A DNA stretch of 64,000 nucleotides from Enterococcus alishanensis (GTDB lineage Bacteria; Bacillota; Bacilli; Lactobacillales; Enterococcaceae), in contig NZ_JAHUZB010000004.1 of assembly GCF_019218635.1 (NCBI RefSeq), positions 310,001 to 374,000 of the forward strand, given 5' to 3'. Below, one piece after another: positions 25,971 through 33,679 of this stretch; positions within the stretch are counted from its first letter, which is position 1; each line of letters starts with the position of its first letter. A program made the translations under genes and the position numbers. Below the pieces are notes generated by a model. That model worked only from the letters and a program-made list of their open reading frames with translations, searched no databases and was not told the origin of the DNA.

Positions 25971-26096
25971 GTTTTTCACCTCTTTCTGATTTTTTCCTAT
26001 GACTGAGTAAAACGTTGGTGAATCGTCCAACCAAGTGATAGGCAGCGGTGCTTTCGCACACTCTAATACTTTACTTGATTTAATATGAAAATGCAA
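25971..26096 (-). promoter_or_regulatory. rpsO promoter and leader
   Basis: Minus strand TTGCAT (26091-26096), 17 bp, TAAAGT (26068-26073). The ~90-nt leader begins with a GTGCGAAAGCAC hairpin (26049-26060) and contains GC-rich segments before the ribosome binding site. S15 represses its own mRNA through leader structures in many bacteria; likely here but not shown. Confidence 0.6.
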
Positions 26097-26207
26097 GCTA
26101 GTGCCCAATGGAATCAACATTTTTCCCCTATAAAAAGAAGTTTTTGGCGCCGATTCAGTTTTGTGCTAAACTAGATTGGTGAAAAACATTCGAGAGGAGT
26201 CAGATCC

Positions 26208-26771
26208 ATGATTACAATGGATGATATTATTAGAGAAGGCCATCCTACCTTAAGAGCGGTAGCCAAAGAAATTCCACTTCCACCTAGTGAAGAAGAAATA
26301 AAACTAGGAGCGGAAATGATCCAATTTCTAAAAAATAGCCAAGATCCAGAAAAATCTAAAGAAATGCATTTACGCGGTGGCGTTGGTTTAGCCGCACCAC
26401 AGCTAGATATTTCTAAAAGAATCATTGCTGTCCATGTACCCAGCATCGACCCCGAAAAATCAGAGGACGAACTCAGTGTTGTGATGTATAATCCAAAAAT
26501 CTTGAGCCATTCTGTCCAAGAAGCAGCTCTAGGTGAAGGCGAAGGCTGTCTATCTGTTGACCGTGAAGTACCCGGATATGTGGTACGTCCAGCCAGAATT
26601 ACCCTAACTTATTTTGACGAACAAGGGGAAAAACATAAAATTCGCTTAAAAAATTATCAAGCCATCGTGGTACAGCATGAAATTGATCATTTGAATGGCG
26701 TAATGTTCTATGACCACATCAACGAAAAGAATCCATTAAGCATTAAAGATGGCGTCTTGATTATTGAATAG
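26208..26771 (+). CDS. def: peptide deformylase
   Basis: 187-residue metalloenzyme that removes the N-formyl group from new proteins. Motif 1 [10 protein letters not shown] (about residues 58-67), motif 2 EGEGCLSVD (metal-binding Cys) and motif 3 [11 protein letters not shown] (two His plus catalytic Glu) are all intact. The length and the insert before motif 2 fit the Gram-positive type 2 enzymes. Start follows AGAGGAG. Single gene with its own terminator. Confidence 0.97.
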   Translation: MITMDDIIREGHPTLRAVAKEIPLPPSEEEIKLGAEMIQFLKNSQDPEKSKEMHLRGGVGLAAPQLDISKRIIAVHVPSIDPEKSEDELSVVMYNPKILSHSVQEAALGEGEGCLSVDREVPGYVVRPARITLTYFDEQGEKHKIRLKNYQAIVVQHEIDHLNGVMFYDHINEKNPLSIKDGVLIIE

Positions 26772-26775
26772 TAAG

Positions 26776-26806
26776 AAACGACCGAGCCGACTCGGTCGTT
26801 TTTTTG
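26776..26806 (+). terminator. intrinsic terminator of def
   Basis: ACGACCGAG / CTCGGTCGT with a 4-nt loop, then T7. Confidence 0.94.
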
Positions 26807-26847
26807 TAACAACCTTTTATCGATTTTTCGTTTAATAAATAGCCACC

Positions 26848-26886
26848 ACAACAAAAAAACACCTCACTTTCAATAATGAGGTGTGT
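26848..26886 (-). terminator. terminator of the sirtuin-GNAT operon
   Basis: Minus strand ACACCTCA / TGAGGTGT with a 10-nt loop, then U7, directly after the last GNAT gene. Confidence 0.88.
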
Positions 26887-26890
26887 TAAA

Positions 26891-27313
26891 CTATTTCTCC
26901 CATTGCATCGACCATTCTGGTTCACCGGTTACTTCGTCTATTTGCTTTTCAATCTTTTGGAATCCTTCACGCAAATAAAAATCGATTGCTCTTTGATTTT
27001 TTTGATAAACATTCAGTAATAATTGTGAATGCTTTTGCTTCATTTCATTTAATAATTGCTGACCGATTCCTTCACTACGATGTTCTTTATCGACAAATAT
27101 CCCAGCCAAATAATCTTCCTGTACACCTACAAAGCCAAGGACTTCATCTGCTTGACGATAGATATAAACTTCCGATTCTTTCAATGTGCTCTTTACGTCA
27201 TCAAACTTGTTCCACCAATAAACTGCTGGGATATAATTATGGACAGCCAGATTACTTTCCAACCAAATAGTCATCACCGCCGTCATATATTCTGCATTCA
27301 AAAGTTCAATCAT
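26891..27313 (-). CDS. GNAT-family N-acetyltransferase
   Basis: 140-residue acetyltransferase. The acetyl-CoA-binding motif A is in LAGIFVDKEHRSEGIGQQLL (R/Q-x2-G-x-G/A pattern: RSEGIGQ) and a C-terminal YQKNQRAIDFYLREGF, the usual motif B region where Asn/Tyr assist catalysis. Substrate not identifiable, protein or small amine. It overlaps the upstream GNAT gene by 8 nt and is last in a five-gene operon. Confidence 0.85.
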   Translation of the reverse strand: MIELLNAEYMTAVMTIWLESNLAVHNYIPAVYWWNKFDDVKSTLKESEVYIYRQADEVLGFVGVQEDYLAGIFVDKEHRSEGIGQQLLNEMKQKHSQLLLNVYQKNQRAIDFYLREGFQKIEKQIDEVTGEPEWSMQWEK

Positions 27314-27740
27314 TTAAAATTAACTCCAAATGAGGAATACCATCCTCTAAATATATATCTGATACAATCTCAAAACCAAACGACTGATAGAATTTTTTCA
27401 AGTAGGCCTGTCCTGAAATTTGGATCTTTCTATCGGGAAAACGTTTTTTGGTTTCTTCAATCGCAGCTGCTACTATTTTTTTGCCCCATTTTTCACCGCG
27501 ATAAGCTTTAACTACTAAGACCCGACCAAAAGTTACATGATCTTCTTTTTCGATGATACGGGCATAAGCCTTTAATTTACCTTCATCCTTCAACAAAACA
27601 TGCCACGCTACCGCATCATATTCATCCACTTCTTGATATGGACATTCTTGTTCCACGACAAAAACGGCTACCCGTTCTTGAAAGATTTCAATTAATTCTG
27701 TTTGTGCCATTTCAGTCGCTTTTTTCACTTCAATCTCCAC
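27306..27740 (-). CDS. GNAT-family acetyltransferase, ElaA type
   Basis: 144-residue protein resembling E. coli ElaA: ERVAVFVVEQECPYQEVDEYD near the N-terminus (here quoted in part, FVVEQECPYQEVDEYD), then RVLVVKAYRGEKWGKKIV as the acetyl-CoA site and GQAYLKKFYQSFGFE. I choose GTG at 27738-27740, seven nt after GAGGGG; a TTG at 27759-27761 is possible but lies before the ribosome binding site. Substrate unknown. Fourth gene of the sirtuin operon. Confidence 0.8.
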   Translation of the reverse strand: MEIEVKKATEMAQTELIEIFQERVAVFVVEQECPYQEVDEYDAVAWHVLLKDEGKLKAYARIIEKEDHVTFGRVLVVKAYRGEKWGKKIVAAAIEETKKRFPDRKIQISGQAYLKKFYQSFGFEIVSDIYLEDGIPHLELILND

Positions 27741-27780
27741 TACTTTTCCCCTCTTCTCCAATCAGTAAAAACGATAAAAA

Positions 27781-28305
27781 TTAATGTTCCTTTGCTTCAT
27801 ATAAAATACCAACTTTTTTTAACGCAGCTTTAATTTTTTCCAAATCTTCAGCTTCTTTGTAAGCAATTGTATGCAGGTGAATCCCTGACGTTAATTCAGA
27901 TAACAGACTGGCATTTGATTTTTCATATTCCGTTATAAAATCAACTACTTCAGCTTGATTTTCGATATGCAATTGTCCAGTTAATTCACCATATAAAGGA
28001 TGTTCTACGATGACATCAATAATCTCGCCACCATTTTCAACAATCGTTTGTAATTCAAGTGCTGTTTCTTGTCGTGTGTGTTGAACAACAATTTTACTGA
28101 CTTTTTTTTCGTTTATCCCTGCAATTAAATAGCCGCGAGCAGTCGCAATCACCTCGACACCACTGGCTCGCAATAAAGCGACATCCCCTACAACAATTTG
28201 ACGGCTGACGCCAAATTCTTTTGCGAAAGCACTAGCCGAGATCGGCTTTTCTGTATCTTGTAGAGCTGTTAAGATTTTTTCTCTTCGTTCTGGACCGCTT
28301 AACAT
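27781..28305 (-). CDS. niaR: NiaR-type niacin-responsive repressor
   Basis: 174-residue regulator: N-terminal winged helix (GPERREKILTALQDTEKPIS followed by the helix-turn-helix FAKEFGVSRQIVVGDVALLR) and a C-terminal 3H domain with three conserved His regions (HTRQETALELQ, EHPLYGEL, GIHLHTIAY). NiaR binds nicotinic acid and represses NAD biosynthesis and niacin uptake genes. Its stop and the start of the gene order overlap by one base with the fusion gene upstream, so it is co-translated. Confidence 0.9.
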   Translation of the reverse strand: MLSGPERREKILTALQDTEKPISASAFAKEFGVSRQIVVGDVALLRASGVEVIATARGYLIAGINEKKVSKIVVQHTRQETALELQTIVENGGEIIDVIVEHPLYGELTGQLHIENQAEVVDFITEYEKSNASLLSELTSGIHLHTIAYKEAEDLEKIKAALKKVGILYEAKEH

Positions 28306-29141
28306 TATTTATCACCTAATTTTTTTCTTTGATAATCTTTCGATTGTTCCATGATTGCTTTGAAAGTTTCAATGATAGGGACTTGAAAATCTGGATTTTC
28401 AATTTTTTGAGCAATTTTTTCTAAAACAATTGCTTCACGGCTGCTATCAAATACAGCTTGACCACTTTCTGCTTTTGCTTCTGTCACAAGAGAAACAGCC
28501 GCCATCCGTTTTTCTAACAACTGCACAAGTTGCTGATCAACTGTATCAATTTGTTTGCGTGCTTCTGCTAACAAATCAGTTGTTTTTTCTTCTTCAATTG
28601 TTTTAATCACTCCTGCAGGATTTCCACCGAGCACCACATTATCGCCAAATGATTTTGTTACTACACTACCGGCAGCCACCACGACATTATCCCCTAATGT
28701 AACCCCTGGAACAATCACAACGCCCCCGCCAAGCCAAGCATTGTCACCAATCGTAATCGGTTTGCCTAATTCAAGCCCACTGTTACGTTTGCCAGGTTTC
28801 AATGGATGAGAGGCCGTGTATAATTGAACGTTGGGACCAAACATACAATTATTACCGATTGTAATCGGACAAATATCTAATAAAATACTATTATAGTTCG
28901 TATAGAAATTCTCGCCAACGAAAATATTGTAGCCATAATCAAAATTGATATTCGGTTCAATATATACCCGTTCACCAGTTTTTCCAAAAGCTTCTTTAAC
29001 TAATTCTTCTCGTGCTCGTTTATCCTCTGTTTGACTGATTGCTTGGGCTAATTTTTTGGCGATAGCTCGGTCGGCTACTAATTCTGCATCTGAAGCAAAA
29101 TATAATTGACCAGCAATCATCTTTTCTTTTTCCGTTACCAT
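28305..29141 (-). CDS. maltose-type O-acetyltransferase fused to chorismate mutase
   Basis: 278 residues with two parts. Residues 1-190: Maa/LacA-type acetyltransferase, with the N-terminal Mac helix region (KMIAGQLYFASDAELVADR) and left-handed beta-helix repeats (NIFVGENFYTNYNSILLDIC, then HPLKPGKRNSGLELG and GGGVVIVPGVTLG); catalytic His in YTASHPL. Residues about 193-278: AroQ-class chorismate mutase helix bundle (RKQIDTVDQQLVQLLEKRM with the R..D..L..L..R pattern, then DSSREAIVLEKI). The join is in frame with no stop. The two activities have no obvious common substrate. Confidence 0.85.
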   Translation of the reverse strand: MVTEKEKMIAGQLYFASDAELVADRAIAKKLAQAISQTEDKRAREELVKEAFGKTGERVYIEPNINFDYGYNIFVGENFYTNYNSILLDICPITIGNNCMFGPNVQLYTASHPLKPGKRNSGLELGKPITIGDNAWLGGGVVIVPGVTLGDNVVVAAGSVVTKSFGDNVVLGGNPAGVIKTIEEEKTTDLLAEARKQIDTVDQQLVQLLEKRMAAVSLVTEAKAESGQAVFDSSREAIVLEKIAQKIENPDFQVPIIETFKAIMEQSKDYQRKKLGDK

Positions 29142-29153
29142 AATTCTCTCCCT

Positions 29154-29846
29154 TTATAATTTTTCAAACACCGTTACGCCATCGGCTTCCACAAAGTCAT
29201 GAATCATCGGAATATGCAGTGCTGTTTGATTAATTATTAATATTTCAGTTGTTTTTTTCTTATCATAAATTAAATCACAAAATGGATGAACTTGAAAGCT
29301 AGTTCCAACAATTACAATTAAATCAGCATTGAAGACCGCTTGTTTAGCATCCATCATCGTTTCTTCAGTAAAACCTTCGCCATATAAAACAATTTTAGGC
29401 CGAATTTGTCCGCCGCACTCCTCATGCTGATCTGTCTGTAAATACTTTTGCCAAGGAATGGTTTGCCCACATTTACGACAGTAACAATCATATAAAGAAC
29501 CGTGGAAATTGATGAGTTGCCGACTGCCTGCTGCTTGATGTAAGCCGTCAATATTTTGCGAAACCACCCAAACCTCTTTTGTCTGTGCTAGCTCCGCCAT
29601 TTTTTGATGAATTACATTGGGTTTTGCCTCAGGATGATAGATCTTTTTGACAAAATCATGGAATTTAGCTGGCTCCTTGATCATACATTGATGACTCAAT
29701 AAATACTCTGGCGAAGAAAGTCCTTGATACACTCCTTTTAAGGAACGATAATCGGGTACACCAGATGGAGTGGAAACACCAGCACCCGTTAAAAAAGTCA
29801 GCTTATCTGCTTGCAATATTTTTTTTGCAGCCGTTTGACTGTCCAT
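29154..29846 (-). CDS. Sir2-family NAD-dependent protein deacylase
   Basis: 230-residue sirtuin that removes acyl groups from lysines using NAD. NAD site GAGVSTPSGVPDYRS (about residues 22-36), SQNIDGLHQAAG, catalytic His in NFHGSLYDC, and VGTSFQVHPF. The zinc module reads CRKC then HEEC, so one of the four usual cysteines is replaced by His. ATG at 29844-29846 follows GAGGTGATT; a GTG three codons earlier lies inside that site. First gene of the operon. Confidence 0.92.
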   Translation of the reverse strand: MDSQTAAKKILQADKLTFLTGAGVSTPSGVPDYRSLKGVYQGLSSPEYLLSHQCMIKEPAKFHDFVKKIYHPEAKPNVIHQKMAELAQTKEVWVVSQNIDGLHQAAGSRQLINFHGSLYDCYCRKCGQTIPWQKYLQTDQHEECGGQIRPKIVLYGEGFTEETMMDAKQAVFNADLIVIVGTSFQVHPFCDLIYDKKKTTEILIINQTALHIPMIHDFVEADGVTVFEKL

Positions 29847-29906
29847 AATAATCACCTCATTATCTATTTTATTATAAACGAAATAACAATTTATCGGCCA
29901 GAGTGA

Positions 29907-30204
29907 TTGACATTTGTTTAGTAAGATTATAGACTAGTAGCCATACTAACTGAATACGAGATACCTCATACAATGAGGTAGAGGTCGCGAAACTTATTAA
30001 CCCTATGGAGCGGATAGACGCATTGAAATAGGTCTAGGATGTTTTCGCCGAAATGTACGAAGAATCTACTCACTTCGTATGTTGGGACGCAAGCTAACGT
30101 ACTTGCGGACTGTCTTAGCATCGAGCTAAGTTGCGCTATGTTTTTGTGAGAGGAACATCTTCTTATATTTGCAGGCGGCCTTTAACTTTTTGGCGGCTTT
30201 TTTT
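29907..30204 (+). promoter_or_regulatory. lysine riboswitch (L box) with promoter and terminator
   Basis: Promoter TTGACA (29907-29912), 17 bp, TAGACT (29930-29935). Aptamer about 29969-30148: P1 TACAATGAGGTAG / CTATGTTTTTGTG, the conserved AGAGGTCGCGA (29980-29990), an arm CCGAAATGTACGAAG / CTTCGTATGTTGGG, GCAAG / CTTGC, then GGACTGTC. An imperfect terminator hairpin AGGCGGCC / GGCGGCTT (one G-G mismatch) plus T7 ends the leader at 30173-30204. Lysine should turn the transporter off. This explains most of the 397-nt gap. Confidence 0.88.
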
Positions 30205-30243
30205 GTTGGGCTCATCTCGTAGCTTTAAGGAAAGGGAGAAAAT

Positions 30244-31842
30244 ATGAAAAAAAGAATAACATTATTTGCCTTTGTTGCTATGTTTTTAAGTTTAATCATT
30301 TTACCAAATGTAACCCATGCAGATGCACAAACACCTGAAGGAGAATTGCGGGTCGGCATGGAAGCTGGTTACGCACCTTTTAACTGGACACAAAATAATG
30401 ATAGTAAAGGTGCCGTAAAAATTCAAGGTGATGACTCCTACGCTGGCGGTTACGATGTCCAAATGGCGAAAAAAATTGCCGATAAGATGAATCGCAAACT
30501 AGTGATTGTCAAAACTGAATGGGATGGTCTACTACCGGCTTTACAATCTGGCAAAATTGACGCTATCATCGCAGGGATGTCCCCAACTGCTGAACGTTCC
30601 AAAGAAATTGATTTTTCTGATTCATATTACACATCACAGCTAGTAATCGTTACCCGAAATGATACAAAATATGCCCAAGCAACTTCATTAGAAGATTTTA
30701 AAGATGCCAAAATTACTGCTCAGCTGGGAACTTTCCATTATGATGTAGTGGACCAAATTCCAGATGTGAACAAGCAAGAAGCGATGGATAATTTTCCAGC
30801 TATGCGTGTGGCTTTAGAATCTGGCGTTATTGACGGCTATGTCAGCGAACGACCTGAAGGCGTAACTGCGGAAAGTGTCAATCCTGAATTACACATGGTA
30901 GAATTTTCTGCTGCCAATGGTTTCCAAACCAATCCAGAAGATACACAAGTCTCTGTCGGAATGCGTAAAGGTGATTCAGAAATTGCGCAAGTCAATCAAA
31001 TTTTAGCTGAAATTCCTGAAGATGAACGGGTTGAAATAATGGATCAAGCCATCAAAGATCAACCAGCAGCTGAAGAAGTAGCGACTAATTCATCCGGTAA
31101 AAAAGAAAATGTTTTTGTCCGAATCTTACGTCAAAATGGCGGTATGTTCTTACGGGGAACTGGTGTCACTTTACTCTTAGCGATTGTTGGTACAACAGTT
31201 GGTACCTTGATCGGATTACTAGTCGGTGTCTTCCGGACATTGCCAGAAGCTAAAAACAAATTAAATCGTTTCTTCCAAAAATTATTTGGCTGGTTACTAA
31301 GTGCCTATATCGAGATTTTCCGAGGCACCCCAATGATCGTTCAATCTGCCGTGATTTATTACGGAATTGCTATGGCTTTTGGTATTGATTTGAATCGAAT
31401 TGCTGCTGCTTTATTTATTGTTTCCATTAATACTGGAGCTTACATGTCTGAAATTGTACGTGGAGGAATTTTCTCTGTCGACAATGGACAATTTGAAGCA
31501 GCTCACGCTATCGGTATGACTCACGGTCAAACCATGCGCAAAGTTGTTTTACCACAAGTATTGCGAAATATTTTACCAGCAACTGGTAATGAGTTAGTTA
31601 TCAATATTAAAGATACTTCAGTTTTAAGTATCATTTCAGTAACCGAATTATTCTTCCAAGGTAAAAGTGCTGCCGGAACCAACTACCTGTTCTTCCAAAC
31701 GTACTTTATCATCTGTGTCATTTATTTTGTTCTAACTTTCAGTGCAACACGTCTATTGCGCTTAGTTGAAAAGAAAATGGATGGTCCTGATGCTTATACT
31801 CGCTTAGAAGATACTGATGTTGCCATCGAAGCAGATAAATAG
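30244..31842 (+). CDS. amino acid ABC transporter, fused binding protein and permease (lysine type)
   Basis: 532 residues. Signal peptide (residues 1-27, ending near THADA); extracellular type 3 binding domain (about 35-275; GELRVGMEAGYAPFNW, GKIDAIIAGMSPTAERSKEI); then a HisM/GlnP-type permease domain (about 295-520) with the EAA loop SVDNGQFEAAHAIGMTHG. The architecture equals the fused GlnPH proteins of Lactobacillales. The lysine riboswitch upstream points to lysine, perhaps with other basic amino acids, as substrate rather than glutamine. Confidence 0.88.
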   Translation: MKKRITLFAFVAMFLSLIILPNVTHADAQTPEGELRVGMEAGYAPFNWTQNNDSKGAVKIQGDDSYAGGYDVQMAKKIADKMNRKLVIVKTEWDGLLPALQSGKIDAIIAGMSPTAERSKEIDFSDSYYTSQLVIVTRNDTKYAQATSLEDFKDAKITAQLGTFHYDVVDQIPDVNKQEAMDNFPAMRVALESGVIDGYVSERPEGVTAESVNPELHMVEFSAANGFQTNPEDTQVSVGMRKGDSEIAQVNQILAEIPEDERVEIMDQAIKDQPAAEEVATNSSGKKENVFVRILRQNGGMFLRGTGVTLLLAIVGTTVGTLIGLLVGVFRTLPEAKNKLNRFFQKLFGWLLSAYIEIFRGTPMIVQSAVIYYGIAMAFGIDLNRIAAALFIVSINTGAYMSEIVRGGIFSVDNGQFEAAHAIGMTHGQTMRKVVLPQVLRNILPATGNELVINIKDTSVLSIISVTELFFQGKSAAGTNYLFFQTYFIICVIYFVLTFSATRLLRLVEKKMDGPDAYTRLEDTDVAIEADK

Positions 31843-31890
31843 GTCGTTGTTTAAGAAATTTATTACATTAATATGAAGTAGGAGGTTCTT

Positions 31891-32634
31891 ATGAGTAGTA
31901 TTATCGAAATTGAACATCTAAATAAAAAATTTGGCGATAATGAAGTCTTAAAAGATATCAGCATAACTGTTAACAAAGGAGAAGTTGTGACCATCATCGG
32001 CGCTTCTGGCTCTGGTAAAAGTACTTTCTTACGCTGTATCAATTTACTAGAAACACCCACCAGTGGTGCAATTATTTATAATGGCGAAAACGTCCTAGCA
32101 CCTGGTTATAACTTACCAAAATATCGCACACATCTAGGGATGGTATTCCAAAGCTTTAATTTGTTCAACAATATGAATGTTTTACAAAATTGTATGACGG
32201 GTCAAATGACAGTCCTAGGACGAAAAGAAAATGAAGCTAAAGAAATTGCCATTGAAAACTTGAATAAAGTTGGGATGGGCCGCTTTATTGATGCGCGTCC
32301 TGCGCAATTATCTGGTGGCCAAAAGCAGCGGGTAGCCATTGCCCGCGCATTATCAATGAATCCAGAGGTGATGTTGTTTGACGAACCTACCTCTGCGCTA
32401 GATCCGGAAATGGTCGGCGATGTCTTGAGTATTATGCAAGATTTAGCTGGATCAGGGTTAACAATGGTCATTGTGACCCACGAAATGGCTTTCGCCAAAG
32501 AAGTTTCTGATCGGGTAATCTTTATGGATAAAGGTGTTATCGCTGAAGAAGGTACCTCAGAAGACATTTTTGTTCATCCGAAAGAAGCTCGTACTAAAGA
32601 ATTTCTACATCGCGTACTACATCCGGAACCATAA
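31891..32634 (+). CDS. amino acid ABC transporter ATP-binding protein
   Basis: 247-residue ATPase partner of the preceding permease. Walker [10 protein letters not shown] (about residues 36-44), Q-loop VFQSFNLF, signature [15 protein letters not shown], Walker [15 protein letters not shown], switch His in VIVTHEM. Polar amino acid (GlnQ/HisP) class. Start after GTAGGAGG, 48 nt after the permease gene; same transcript. Confidence 0.93.
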   Translation: MSSIIEIEHLNKKFGDNEVLKDISITVNKGEVVTIIGASGSGKSTFLRCINLLETPTSGAIIYNGENVLAPGYNLPKYRTHLGMVFQSFNLFNNMNVLQNCMTGQMTVLGRKENEAKEIAIENLNKVGMGRFIDARPAQLSGGQKQRVAIARALSMNPEVMLFDEPTSALDPEMVGDVLSIMQDLAGSGLTMVIVTHEMAFAKEVSDRVIFMDKGVIAEEGTSEDIFVHPKEARTKEFLHRVLHPEP

Positions 32635-32650
32635 ACAATAAATAAACTAA

Positions 32651-32695
32651 AAACTGACGACATTCGATTAAGATCGAATGTCGTCAGTTTTTCTT
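32651..32695 (+). terminator. intrinsic terminator of the lysine transporter operon
   Basis: About 18-bp perfect stem (AAACTGACGACATTCGAT and its complement) with a 4-nt loop, followed by T5. Confidence 0.94.
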
Positions 32696-32903
32696 TTGTT
32701 CCCTGTTTAATCATTAAATTTTTGAAGTATATTGCGCAATTGTCGTGTTTTTCCATAATTATAAAATAAAGATTGAGTCATAAAATGGGAACTAATTGAA
32801 GTCAAATAAGTAAAAATGACCTTATTTATTTTTTCGAGAAAATGCTGATTTAAAAGTCTTTATTCGTTATTTTTTGCTTTAAAAAACTACATTTCCCGAC
32901 TCT

Positions 32904-33503
32904 TTATGATTTAAAAAATAACCCTCGAACTTTTTGAAAATACTTGTTTGCGGTGCGATATGAAACAATCCAAATTGCCGATACGAAAAAACGTCCAATC
33001 ATTCCTAATGGCGGATAAAAAAACACTCCTACCAGAATAATAAGATTAATAATCATCGATATTTGGCTACGACGATCACGAGATAAAACGATGGCCACAT
33101 GACTATTTGGGTCATTAGCTTTGACCACTCTTTTTGAAAGTACTCCATAGGAAAAACTCCACATCATGTAGACAACAACGTAGAAAAATTCAGGCCAAAA
33201 GCGATTTGGATTGCGGCCAACCCAACTAGTCACTGCTGGACACAAAGTCAGCCAAAATAGCCAAAAAATATTGGCCCAAATGACGGAATAATTTATTTTT
33301 TCGGCCATCTGCATCATCCGATGATGGTTCACCCAAATAACAGCTACAAAAATAAAACTGACCGTATATGCTAATAAAGTATTACTAATATTTAATATTG
33401 AGTAAAGAGATGGTGAATCAGGAATTTGAATATCTAACACTAAAACAGTTAAAACTATCGCTACCACACCATCTGTAAATGCCTCTAGACGGGCTTTTGT
33501 CAT
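32904..33503 (-). CDS. TMEM175-family cation channel (DUF1211)
   Basis: 199-residue protein with six predicted membrane helices. It opens MTKARLEAFTDGVVAIVLTV; the family signature RxxxFSDG reads R-L-E-A-F-T-D-G here, a conservative Ser to Thr change. Bacterial TMEM175 proteins form tetrameric K+-conducting channels. The NHHRMM segment after helix 2 is also typical. Single gene, divergent from an Mga-like regulator at 33680. Confidence 0.85.
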   Translation of the reverse strand: MTKARLEAFTDGVVAIVLTVLVLDIQIPDSPSLYSILNISNTLLAYTVSFIFVAVIWVNHHRMMQMAEKINYSVIWANIFWLFWLTLCPAVTSWVGRNPNRFWPEFFYVVVYMMWSFSYGVLSKRVVKANDPNSHVAIVLSRDRRSQISMIINLIILVGVFFYPPLGMIGRFFVSAIWIVSYRTANKYFQKVRGLFFKS

Positions 33504-33679
33504 CGGTTCATCTTCTTTCTTAAAATTACAAAGTCACAATTCCATTTTTTTTATCAGAATATTACTGATAATTCATTATTCTATAAGTGTTAAACAAGAC
33601 AGTTTATATAAAATACAGTACAATGTTACTAAATTAAATATGGTTATTATTTAGTGACACATATCAAGGAGGATACTAT

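Noticed and set aside
30173-30204. lysine leader hairpin as a perfect terminator
   Set aside because: The GGCGGC blocks on both sides are direct, not inverted; only an imperfect pairing with a G-G mismatch is possible, so it is listed as an imperfect terminator.
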